From: Myxococcales bacterium
Lineage (GTDB): Bacteria; Myxococcota; Myxococcia; Myxococcales; Myxococcaceae
Direction: 5' to 3'
Length of the DNA stretch: 64,000 nt
NCBI GenBank assembly: GCA_020846875.1
Contig: JADLDB010000072.1
Coordinates: 1-64,000, forward strand
The notes beneath the pieces were generated by a model, which was not told the origin of the DNA, searched no databases, and saw only the letters and a program-made list of their open reading frames with translations. Of the stretch, positions 36,761 through 43,920 are shown in pieces (the stretch's first letter is position 1; each line of letters begins with the position of its first letter). A program made the position numbers and the translations under genes.

Positions 36761-37299
36761 GCGAGCACCTCCTTCCGGTGCTGGGCGATCAACGTCTCCA
36801 TCTGCTTGCGCGCCGCGTAGAGCCGCGCGTACGCCGTCTGCAGTGGGACACCGGCCGCCGCCGCCACCTCGTGCATCGACGCCTGCTCCAATTCGAACAG
36901 CACGAAGACGGTCCGCTTGTCCTCGTCGAGTTGATCGAGCATTCGGTCGAGCAGCGTGCGCGCCTGGCGCTGCGCCACCTCCCGCACCGCCGTCTCACCG
37001 CTGTTGGCGCGCTCGGGGCTCTCGTCCACCAGGCTCTCGCGCCGCACGTGGGCCCGCTTCCGGTAGTCCGCCGCCACCTTGAGGCAGATGCCGTACACCC
37101 ACGACTTCAGCGCCCCGGCCGTGGCGGTGGCGAGGCGCCGGTGGATGACGACGAAGACCTCCTGGGCCACGTCGGGCACGTCGGCCTCGCGCACGCCCAG
37201 TCGCTTGAGCGAGCGCCACACCAGCGACGCGTGCGCCTCGTACACCGCCGCGAAGGTGGGCGGGCCGGCCGAATCTGAAGGCGTCGCCGCCTCGGGCAT
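36757..37299 (-). CDS. ECF-family RNA polymerase sigma factor
   Basis: The 180-residue product has sigma region 2 (VYEAHASLVWRSLKRLGV; DVPDVAQEVFVVIHRRL; LKSWVYGICLKVAADYRKR) and region 4 (LDQLDEDKRTVFVLFELEQA; EVAAAAGVPLQTAYARLYAA), with no region 1.1 or 3, the ECF layout. The DVAQEVF segment is the -10 recognition helix area. ATG at 37299 is chosen since upstream residues do not resemble the family and because motif copy B ends seven bases before it. It is followed in overlap by a membrane protein that may hold it inactive. The same motif upstream of itself and of the operon at 35604 predicts positive autoregulation and a local regulon. Confidence 0.93.
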   Translation of the reverse strand: MPEAATPSDSAGPPTFAAVYEAHASLVWRSLKRLGVREADVPDVAQEVFVVIHRRLATATAGALKSWVYGICLKVAADYRKRAHVRRESLVDESPERANSGETAVREVAQRQARTLLDRMLDQLDEDKRTVFVLFELEQASMHEVAAAAGVPLQTAYARLYAARKQMETLIAQHRKEVLA

Positions 37300-37306
37300 G
37301 CGCGGT

Positions 37307-37339
37307 TTCTCACACGAGAAGCCGCCGTCTGGCCAGCGC
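37307..37339 (-). promoter_or_regulatory. Two-block ECF-type promoter motif, copy B
   Basis: On the minus strand: GCGCTGGCCAG, nine variable bases, TCTCGTGTGAGAA, ending seven bases before the sigma-factor ATG at 37299. Compared with copy A, 23 of 24 block positions match while the nine-base spacer does not. The 3' block with one more base is a dyad, TTCTC-GTGT-GAGAA, so a repressor-type site is also possible. Confidence 0.6.
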
Positions 37340-37413
37340 GCCGCGAGGGGCGGCCACCGGCCCAGGCTGCCCGCCTCGGGGCGAGTCGAAGCGAACACCT
37401 TCTCCCCTGCGCG

Positions 37414-38301
37414 TCAGCCGTGGCTCAAGACGACTTCGTCCGAGGCGGCGCGCGGCAGCCCGGCGCGCAAGCTGGAGGCCTGCGACCGCTGGAGCAGCCA
37501 GTGGGACAACCACACCGTCGTCTCCTCCCCCGGCTTGCCTTGCTTGTCGACGGTGGGCGTCACCCTCGTCGCGCAGAGGGTGGACGTCTCGCCGCAGCCG
37601 CAGGCGTGGAGATCCCACCGGACGAAGGGAGTGCCTGCGTGGGGCTCCCCCAGGGCGGACAGCGCCGCCACGTCGTCCCGCTCGGCCAGGGCGAGGACCG
37701 TCGCCTCGCCGTCGGCGGGAACGTCCGTCACCCGCACGCCCTTCGCCTGGCCGCACCAGCTCTCACAGGCCTCGCAGTACGGCGTGTCCACCGCCGCCAG
37801 CGCCAGGAAGGTGGGCAGCCCCACCAGGAGGAGGCCCTCCACCGCCCACAACGCCCAGAGGACGCCGCCGGTGGGAGTCGCGCCCTTGAGGCTCCAGGCG
37901 CCGTGCTGGTTCACCACGTTGATCACGTCCCACAGCGCCCAGGGCTGCAGCAGCAGCGCCAGGAAGCTCACGTCCACGTCGTCGCGGCGCAGCAGCGCGT
38001 AGCTCCACACCGCCCACTGCACGTAGAAGGTGACCAGCGCGACGAACAGCCCGAGCGCAAGCGCCACCATGCGGTTGCGCACCTTCCCCCGGTGGAGGAG
38101 CGCCGAGAGGCCCAGCCCCAGCAAGAGCCCCATCCCGCCGGTGAGGAGGAAGGTGACGGCGCCGACGATGGGCAGGTACAGGGTGATGTACGCGTAGGCG
38201 GTGGCGAGCAAGGCTCCCAGCAGAATCCCCAGCAGCGGGACGGTGACGAGCGCGTGGCCGGAGAAGCGGCCCGACGGAACGTAGGTGCGGACGGTGGACA
38301 T
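37414..38301 (-). CDS. Polytopic membrane protein with Cys-rich C-terminal domain
   Basis: The 295-residue product has about five membrane helices in the first 175 residues (LVTVPLLGILLGALLATAYA; MVALALGLFVALVTFYVQWA; WAVEGLLLVGLPTFLALAAV). After the last helix comes a soluble domain starting with CEACESWCG and including HACGCGETSTLC, which looks like a metal or disulfide site. The C-terminus ends in an amphipathic helix. No family recognised. It is transcribed in the same direction as the ECF operon, which starts 114 bases downstream with its own promoter motif, so it need not belong to it. Confidence 0.8.
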   Translation of the reverse strand: MSTVRTYVPSGRFSGHALVTVPLLGILLGALLATAYAYITLYLPIVGAVTFLLTGGMGLLLGLGLSALLHRGKVRNRMVALALGLFVALVTFYVQWAVWSYALLRRDDVDVSFLALLLQPWALWDVINVVNQHGAWSLKGATPTGGVLWALWAVEGLLLVGLPTFLALAAVDTPYCEACESWCGQAKGVRVTDVPADGEATVLALAERDDVAALSALGEPHAGTPFVRWDLHACGCGETSTLCATRVTPTVDKQGKPGEETTVWLSHWLLQRSQASSLRAGLPRAASDEVVLSHG

Positions 38302-38325
38302 GGCAGTCTCCCCTTTCGTTGGCGA

Positions 38326-38985
38326 TCAGATCTCAGGTGTCAGCGTCGCCGGGCGCGTCACCGCCGCCTCTCCCGGAGACGACTTCGCGTCCTTCGGGCG
38401 GACCTGCTTCGGATCGAAGGCGGACAGGTCCGTCTTGAGCAGGAAGCCCACGCCGCCGCCCACCTCTTCCCCGGAGCCGGCGTAGCTGAGCAGCACCAGG
38501 TTAGCGCCCGCGGACCAGGCCAGCGTCTTCGCCGCGTCGATGGCGTCGGTGCGGCTCATCATGCCGGAGGTGAAGCACGGCCAGTAGGTGGGCACTACCG
38601 CCCACGCCAGCAGGGTCACCGCCACCAGCGGCGCCTGCGGGTAGCACAGGCCCTTGCGCCAGCCGTCCTTGTAGTCGGGGAACAAGCCGCCCTTCGTCCC
38701 GATGGAGAACTTGCCCACCAGCTCGTACGGCGCGCCGTCCTCCACGCTGATGGTGCCGTCCTTCATGTCCACGCCGACGGGCAGCGTGTCCACCAGCACC
38801 TTCACCTCGGGCCGCGACGCCTGCGGCTCCTCTTTCAGCTTGTCGAAGCCTTCCAGCACGGACTTGTCGCGCGCGGGATCGGCCTCGCCGAAGGCGGTGT
38901 AGCTGGTGGGCCGCGGCTTGAGGGCAGCGCAGCCGGTGGACAGCGTGGCGGCGACGAGGACGGCGACGGCGGCGAGGTGACGCAT
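38326..38985 (-). CDS. Predicted lipoprotein, TRL-like layout uncertain
   Basis: A lipoprotein signal (AVAVLVAATLSTGC) is followed by 200 residues with a strand-rich part (EVKVLVDTLPVGVDMKDGTI), a hydrophobic helix (PLVAVTLLAWAVVPTYWPCF) and a Gly-rich segment (SGEEVGGGVGFLLKTDLS). AGGAGAAA lies at good distance before the ATG. The internal hydrophobic helix is unusual in a lipoprotein and could insert in a membrane. The gene follows 24 bases upstream of the polytopic protein's start, so the two form a likely operon. No function assigned. Confidence 0.75.
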   Translation of the reverse strand: MRHLAAVAVLVAATLSTGCAALKPRPTSYTAFGEADPARDKSVLEGFDKLKEEPQASRPEVKVLVDTLPVGVDMKDGTISVEDGAPYELVGKFSIGTKGGLFPDYKDGWRKGLCYPQAPLVAVTLLAWAVVPTYWPCFTSGMMSRTDAIDAAKTLAWSAGANLVLLSYAGSGEEVGGGVGFLLKTDLSAFDPKQVRPKDAKSSPGEAAVTRPATLTPEI

Positions 38986-39023
38986 GGGCTTTCTCCTGTG
39001 GGTGGACGGCGACGTGCCGGCCG

Positions 39024-39037
39024 TTCACCCGCGTGAA
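39024..39037. promoter_or_regulatory. Dyad in the upstream region of the 38985 gene
   Basis: TTCAC-CCGC-GTGAA is a perfect 5-base dyad 38 bases before the start of the lipoprotein gene. The flanking stretch GAATTTTGAAGG is unusually AT-rich for this genome and may hold the promoter. Confidence 0.3.
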
Positions 39038-39102
39038 TGGAGCGCCCGTGGTCGAATTTTGAAGGCCGCGTCGAAACTCAAAAGCCGAGCCGCGCCGCGT
39101 GG

Positions 39103-40206
39103 TTACGGCTTCGGCTTGAGGCCGCGCTTCTCGCGGGCGGCGGCGAGCTGCTCCTGGGTCGCCTCGAGTTCCTCAGTCGCCTTCTTCATGGCGGCCTCGG
39201 CGGCCTCGAGCCGCTGGGGAGAGTCGGCGCTGCTCGCCTGGGCCCGCTCGAGCGCCTCGTCGGCGGTGTCGTACGCCTTGAGCGCCTTCGCGACGGCTGC
39301 CTCCAGGCGCGCCAGCTCCAGGTCGGTCAAGACGAGCTCCACCGGCTCCTCGCTGGGCTTGGGCTTGACGAGCACCTTCTTCTCCGTCGACCAGCCTTCC
39401 TTCGTGACGGCGACGGTGTACTTGCCCTTCGAGGAGAGCCAGAGGTCGACCGGGGTGACACCCGCGGGCTTGCCGTCCAGCGTCACCTCGGCGGCGGTGG
39501 GCTTCGAGGTGATGGAGACCCTCACCGAGGGGAGGAGCTTCGCGTCCAGCTTCTGCGCGCCCTTCTTCACCTTGAGCTTCCTGGTGAAGGTGTCGTGCTG
39601 CGGGAATGAGACGGCGAGCTCCACGGTGCCGGGAGCGGCCAGCACGTCGCCGGGCGTGGCGGCCAGCGCCGGCTCCCCATTCACCGTGACGGAGGCGTCG
39701 GGTGGATCGGACGTGACGTGAATGGTCACCGCGAGGCGCAGGGTGAAGGCCGCGGCCACCGTCTCGCCGGGCGCGGGCTCGAGCTCCTTCTTCTCGGGGA
39801 AGAAGCCGGCCTTCGACACTCCGAGGAGCTGCTTCCTTCCGGACGCTACCGGCACCTTCGCGGGGGTGGTGCCGGCGCTCTGGCCATCCAGGGTGATGTC
39901 GGCGCCGGGCGGCCGGGTGGACACGTCGGCGAAGGCGTCGCGCGGGGCCTCGCCGCCGTCCTCCGCGCCCAGACCGCCGTCCGTCGGTCCGCCGTCCGCG
40001 GCCGGGCCACCGTCCACATGCCCTCCGTCGACCAGCCCGCTGTCCGGCAGCGTGGCGGCGGCGCCACCGTCCAACGCGCCCGCGTCCGCCTTGGGGGCAG
40101 GGGGCTTCGGGCCGGGAGGGGCGGCCAACGGCACGGGCGCGTCCTCCGGGCAGCCGGCGAGGGCGAGCAGGCAGACGACTGCGAGAGCAGGAAGCGGCGT
40201 GCGCAT
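39103..40206 (-). CDS. PEGA-domain lipoprotein with coiled-coil tail
   Basis: The product has a lipoprotein signal (AVVCLLALAGC), an Asp/Gly/Pro-rich linker of about 70 residues, and three PEGA-type beta domains: STRPPGADITLDGQSAGTTP, TSDPPDASVTVNGEPALAAT and TSKPTAAEVTLDGKPAGVTP. A C-terminal coiled coil follows (LARLEAAVAKALKAYDTADE to TEELEATQEQLAAAREKRG). PEGA domains are structural surface modules, often in S-layer or envelope proteins. It ends with KPKP. It is followed by a gap of 117 bases to the next gene and preceded at 10 bases by the gene at 40217, so those two form an operon. Confidence 0.88.
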   Translation of the reverse strand: MRTPLPALAVVCLLALAGCPEDAPVPLAAPPGPKPPAPKADAGALDGGAAATLPDSGLVDGGHVDGGPAADGGPTDGGLGAEDGGEAPRDAFADVSTRPPGADITLDGQSAGTTPAKVPVASGRKQLLGVSKAGFFPEKKELEPAPGETVAAAFTLRLAVTIHVTSDPPDASVTVNGEPALAATPGDVLAAPGTVELAVSFPQHDTFTRKLKVKKGAQKLDAKLLPSVRVSITSKPTAAEVTLDGKPAGVTPVDLWLSSKGKYTVAVTKEGWSTEKKVLVKPKPSEEPVELVLTDLELARLEAAVAKALKAYDTADEALERAQASSADSPQRLEAAEAAMKKATEELEATQEQLAAAREKRGLKPKP

Positions 40207-40216
40207 GGGCCTCCGT

Positions 40217-41029
40217 TCATTTCCCGAAGACGAAGGCGCCGTTCTCTACCTGGATCTTCGCGGGGTCCACCTTCAGCACCAGCTTGAGCAGCTCTCCGGC
40301 CATCGCGCGGGCCGCGGCGGCGCCCTCGGCGTCCTTGCGCTCGTTCGCCTCGGTGGCGAGCGCCAGCGGCATGCCCGTGAAGCCGATCAACGTGTCGTAC
40401 AGGGCCTGCTTGTCCTTGTTCGCCAGCTTCCCGAACTCGGGCACCTCGTCGAGGGTCTGGTTGATGGCCTGGAAGAGCGCCTGCGAGGCCTGGTCGCTCG
40501 GCTCCTCGACGCCCTGGTAGACGCTGACGTTGCCGATGATGAAGAAGGCCAGCGCGCCGGCGACGTTGTTCCGCCACGCCTTCGTCTCGGGCTGCGCCTC
40601 GAAGGCCTGCTTGGTGGCCTGGAAGACGGCGGCGACGAGCTGCTTCTCTTCGGGCGTGTCGCCGAGGCCGTCGGCCAGCGCCTTGCCGGTGTTCACCTTC
40701 TTGTCCGGCTTGAAGGTGCCCCAGTTGCGGACGACGCGCGGCGCCTGCACCTCGAGCCCGGCCTGGCTGGGCTTCTTGCCCGCGGCGGCCTCGCGCTCGG
40801 CCTTCTCGACCGCGGCCAGCCCCCACTTGTTGATCATCGCCTGGCGCATGGTGGCCCGGGAGATGTTCAGCTGCATCGTCGTGTAGATGTTCTGCGTCGC
40901 CTGGGCGAGGCCGAAGGAGCCGTACACGGTGCCGTAGCCGGTGGTGTACCCACCTGCGTTCGAGTTCCACGTCTGCGCGAAGGAGGGCGAGGCGAGGAGC
41001 AGCCCAAGGCAGAGGAGCAGTCGGAGCAT
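40217..41029 (-). CDS. Exported protein of unknown function
   Basis: The 270-residue product has a Sec signal with a clear cleavage site (LLLCLGLLLASPSFAQ-TW) and no lipobox. The mature protein starts with a Gly/Tyr/Thr-rich segment (SNAGGYTTGYGTVYGSFG) and is then helical (AVEKAEREAAAGKKPSQAGL; FQATKQAFEAQPETKAWRNN). It contains one moderately hydrophobic helix, GALAFFIIGNVSVYQG. I do not recognise the family with confidence. ATG at 41029 is the start of the signal. It shares a divergent 76-base promoter region with hflX and leads the operon with the PEGA lipoprotein. Confidence 0.75.
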   Translation of the reverse strand: MLRLLLCLGLLLASPSFAQTWNSNAGGYTTGYGTVYGSFGLAQATQNIYTTMQLNISRATMRQAMINKWGLAAVEKAEREAAAGKKPSQAGLEVQAPRVVRNWGTFKPDKKVNTGKALADGLGDTPEEKQLVAAVFQATKQAFEAQPETKAWRNNVAGALAFFIIGNVSVYQGVEEPSDQASQALFQAINQTLDEVPEFGKLANKDKQALYDTLIGFTGMPLALATEANERKDAEGAAAARAMAGELLKLVLKVDPAKIQVENGAFVFGK

Positions 41030-41105
41030 GTCCGGGACTCTCTCAGATCCCCACCCGGACGCCAGCGCCCCGGAAGCGGCGGCGGTGCTATGAGAAAGAG
41101 TCCTC

Positions 41106-42809
41106 ATGAACGAGCCTTCCGGCAACACGCTCGGCCTCAAGCCGTCCGAGCTCAAGCACCTGCGCAACACCTTCCGCCGCCGCGTCTCCCCGCAGGAGAT
41201 CGTCAGCGCCGAGCTGGCCCGGCATCTGACGCAGTTCTCCCGCGAGACGAACCGGCAGGTGGGCGTGCTGCTCTCGCGCAAGGGCGAGGTGGAGTACGTC
41301 GTCGTCGGCAACGCGCACCAGTTGGAGCTGCCCGACATCGGCCGCGCGCGCGCCGGGCAGGTCCGCCTGCGTGGCCTGCGGCTGGTGCACACGCACCTCA
41401 AGAGCGAGCCCCTCACCCGCGACGACCTGACCGACCTGGCGCTGCTGCGCCTCGACCTGGTGGCGGCGGTGGGGGTGCGGGACGACGGGCTGCCCGGCGT
41501 GCTGCACTGGGCGCACCTGCTGCCCCAGAACGCGGGCGGCGAGCTGTGGCGGACCGAGACCGTCGATGACGTGCGCGAGCAGCCGGACTTTTCGGCCACG
41601 GTGGAGGCGCTGGAGGACGAGCTGGCCCAGCAGTCCCAGGCGCGGCGGGTGTCGGGGAAGGAGCGCGCGGTGCTGATCGCCGTGTGCCTCGACGGCCGCC
41701 GGGCGGACAGCGAGGCGTCCCTCACCGAGATGAAGGAGCTGGCCCGCACCGCCGGGGTGGAGGTGGTGGACGCGCTGCTCCAGGTGCGCCGCTCGGCGGA
41801 TCCGAAGTACCTCATCGGCCGCGGCAAGCTGGACGAGCTCAACCTGCGCGCCATGCAGCAGCTCGCCGAGGTGCTGATCTTCGACCAGGAGCTGTCCCCC
41901 AGCCAGGCGCGGCACCTCGGCGAGGCCACCAGCCTGAAGGTGCTCGATCGCACCCAGCTCATCCTCGACATCTTCGCCCAGCGCGCCCAGTCGGGCGAAG
42001 GCAAGCTGCAGGTGGAGCTGGCGCAGCTCAAGTACCTCATGCCGCGGCTGGTGCAGGCCGACTCGTCGCTGTCCCGCCTCTCCGGCGGTGGCGGGGTGGG
42101 GGGGCGCGGGCCGGGCGAGACGAAGCTGGAGCTCGACCGCCGGCGGGTGCGCGATCGCGTCGCGCTGCTGGAGAAGAAGCTGGGGCGCCTGTCCACCGAG
42201 CGCCGCGTGCGCCGCCGCCAGCGCACCCGCCGGGAGCTGCCGGTCATCTCCATCGTCGGCTACACCAACGCCGGCAAGTCCACCCTGCTCAATGCGCTGA
42301 CGAAGTCGGACGTGCTGGCGGAGGACAAGCTGTTCGCCACGCTGGATCCGACCAGCCGGCGCCTGCGCTTCCCGCGCGAGCACGAGGTGATCATCACCGA
42401 CACGGTGGGCTTCATCCGCGATCTGCCGAAGGACCTGGTGGCCGCCTTCCGCGCCACCCTGGAGGAGCTGGAGGACGCCTCGCTGCTGCTGCACGTCATC
42501 GACGCGGCGGATCCGGCGCGCGACGCGCAGGTGGAGGCGGTGGAGAAGATCCTGGGGCAGTTGGAGCTCTCCGGGCGGCCGCGGCTGCTGGTGTGGAACA
42601 AGGCCGACCTCTTGCCGTCCGAGGAGGCGCTGGCCCTGGTGCGCGCGCGCGGCGGCGTAGCCTTGAGCGCGAAGAGCAGGGGAGGGCTGGGGGAGCTGCT
42701 GCTCAAGTGCGAGGACACGCTCTTCGCCGAAGGTGATCGCGAGCACGCCGAGGCGCTGCGCCTCACCCTTGCCCCCGCTGGAGAAGTCCGCGGCGAAGAC
42801 GGCGCCTGA
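41106..42809 (+). CDS. hflX: Ribosome-associated GTPase HflX, long form
   Basis: HflX binds the 50S subunit and rescues stalled ribosomes. The canonical part starts near residue 187 (RAVLIAVCLDGRRADSEASL) and has the family's glycine-rich segment SGGGGVGGRGPGETKLELDR. It is followed by the G domain: G1 GYTNAGKST near 385, G3 DTVGF, G4 NKAD and G5 SAK. The preceding 180 residues are an N-terminal extension absent from the E. coli form; it contains GEVEYVVVGNAHQLELPDIG and HTHLKSEPLTRDDLTDLALL, which resembles a small alpha/beta domain with a possible JAB/MPN-like HxH feature, though no full metal site is evident. Length is 567 residues against about 430. Confidence 0.95.
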   Translation: MNEPSGNTLGLKPSELKHLRNTFRRRVSPQEIVSAELARHLTQFSRETNRQVGVLLSRKGEVEYVVVGNAHQLELPDIGRARAGQVRLRGLRLVHTHLKSEPLTRDDLTDLALLRLDLVAAVGVRDDGLPGVLHWAHLLPQNAGGELWRTETVDDVREQPDFSATVEALEDELAQQSQARRVSGKERAVLIAVCLDGRRADSEASLTEMKELARTAGVEVVDALLQVRRSADPKYLIGRGKLDELNLRAMQQLAEVLIFDQELSPSQARHLGEATSLKVLDRTQLILDIFAQRAQSGEGKLQVELAQLKYLMPRLVQADSSLSRLSGGGGVGGRGPGETKLELDRRRVRDRVALLEKKLGRLSTERRVRRRQRTRRELPVISIVGYTNAGKSTLLNALTKSDVLAEDKLFATLDPTSRRLRFPREHEVIITDTVGFIRDLPKDLVAAFRATLEELEDASLLLHVIDAADPARDAQVEAVEKILGQLELSGRPRLLVWNKADLLPSEEALALVRARGGVALSAKSRGGLGELLLKCEDTLFAEGDREHAEALRLTLAPAGEVRGEDGA

Positions 42810-42882
42810 GCCCCGGCGTGGGGCAGGTCCCTCGGCGGGGCGCTGACAGTCCGGTGACGAGAGCGTTGTTCTGTTGCTTCGC

Positions 42883-43908
42883 ATGGACATCGCCGTCGTC
42901 GTGAACTTGAGCGCGCGCAAGGGCTCCCACGCTTTTGCCGCGCGTGCCCGCAAGACGCTGCCCCGCTCACGGGTGGTGGCCACCTCGTCGCTCGATGAGC
43001 TGCACCGCTTCGTCGAGGAGACGGCTCGCGGCGCGCCTCCGAAGCTGGTGCTGTCCGGCGGCGGCGACGGGACGGCCATCGCGCTGCTCGACGCCCTGCG
43101 CGCGAGGGAGGTCGCCTTCCCCGCCTTTGGCCTGCTGCCGCTGGGCACCGGAAACGGCTGGGCCATCTCCACGAAGGCGCCGAGGCCGCGCGCCGCGCTG
43201 GAGCAGGTGGCCTCCATGGTGGAGCAGGGCCTCGCGCACCCGCCCACCAGCGACTACTGGCTGGTGGAGGTGGAAGGACGGCTGACGCCCTTCGCCGGCA
43301 CCGGGTGGGACGCGGAGCTGCTGCACGACTACAAGCTGCAGCGCGCGGCCTTCCCCAAGCGCCTGGCCTGGCTGGCCGAAGGCTTCACCGGCTACATGGC
43401 CAGCATCTTCGGCCGCACCATTCCGCGGAACCTGAGGCGCAAGGACAGGCCGCAGGTGCGCCTGGTCAACCTGGGCGCGCCGGCGCTGCGGGTGGACGCG
43501 GAAGGCCACGTCGCGCCGGTGCCGGGCGGCGAGCCGGGGGCGGTGCTGTACGAAGGGCCGTACGGCGTGGCGGGCGCGGGCACCACCACCGACCTCGGCT
43601 TCGGCTTCAAGGGCCTGCACCTGGCGCGCACCCTGCCCGGGCGGATGCACGTGCGCGTCTACGCGGCCACCGCGGCCCAGGCCACGCTGCACCTGCCGAA
43701 GCTGTGGCGCGGCTTCCACCCGCTGCCGGACAGCCACGACTTCCTCCTCACCCGCTGCCGCATGGACTTCGATCGCGAGGTGCCCGTGGAGGTGGGCGGC
43801 GACGTGGTGGGCCTGCGATCCTCCGTGGAATACCGGCTCTCCGAGCAGGTGGTGCCCGTCGTCGACTGGGCGCGGGCCGATCGTTCGTTCTCCCTCGATC
43901 GCTGCTAA
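42883..43908 (+). CDS. Diacylglycerol/sphingosine kinase family protein
   Basis: The N-terminal domain has the nucleotide-binding features of the DAGK catalytic family (YegS/LCB5): IAVVVNLSARKGSH, the signature LSGGGDGTAIALLDAL near residue 60 and PLGTGNGWA near 95. The C-terminal beta domain is present (ADRPQ-like region, PVEVGGDVVGLRSS). The product is 341 residues, normal for the family. Members phosphorylate diacylglycerol, ceramide or other lipids at the membrane; the substrate is not predictable. The ATG at 42883 is used; a TTG three codons earlier is less likely. The gene lies 73 bases after hflX and 12 bases before a hybrid kinase. Confidence 0.87.
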   Translation: MDIAVVVNLSARKGSHAFAARARKTLPRSRVVATSSLDELHRFVEETARGAPPKLVLSGGGDGTAIALLDALRAREVAFPAFGLLPLGTGNGWAISTKAPRPRAALEQVASMVEQGLAHPPTSDYWLVEVEGRLTPFAGTGWDAELLHDYKLQRAAFPKRLAWLAEGFTGYMASIFGRTIPRNLRRKDRPQVRLVNLGAPALRVDAEGHVAPVPGGEPGAVLYEGPYGVAGAGTTTDLGFGFKGLHLARTLPGRMHVRVYAATAAQATLHLPKLWRGFHPLPDSHDFLLTRCRMDFDREVPVEVGGDVVGLRSSVEYRLSEQVVPVVDWARADRSFSLDRC

Positions 43909-43920
43909 GACGGCTCCCGC

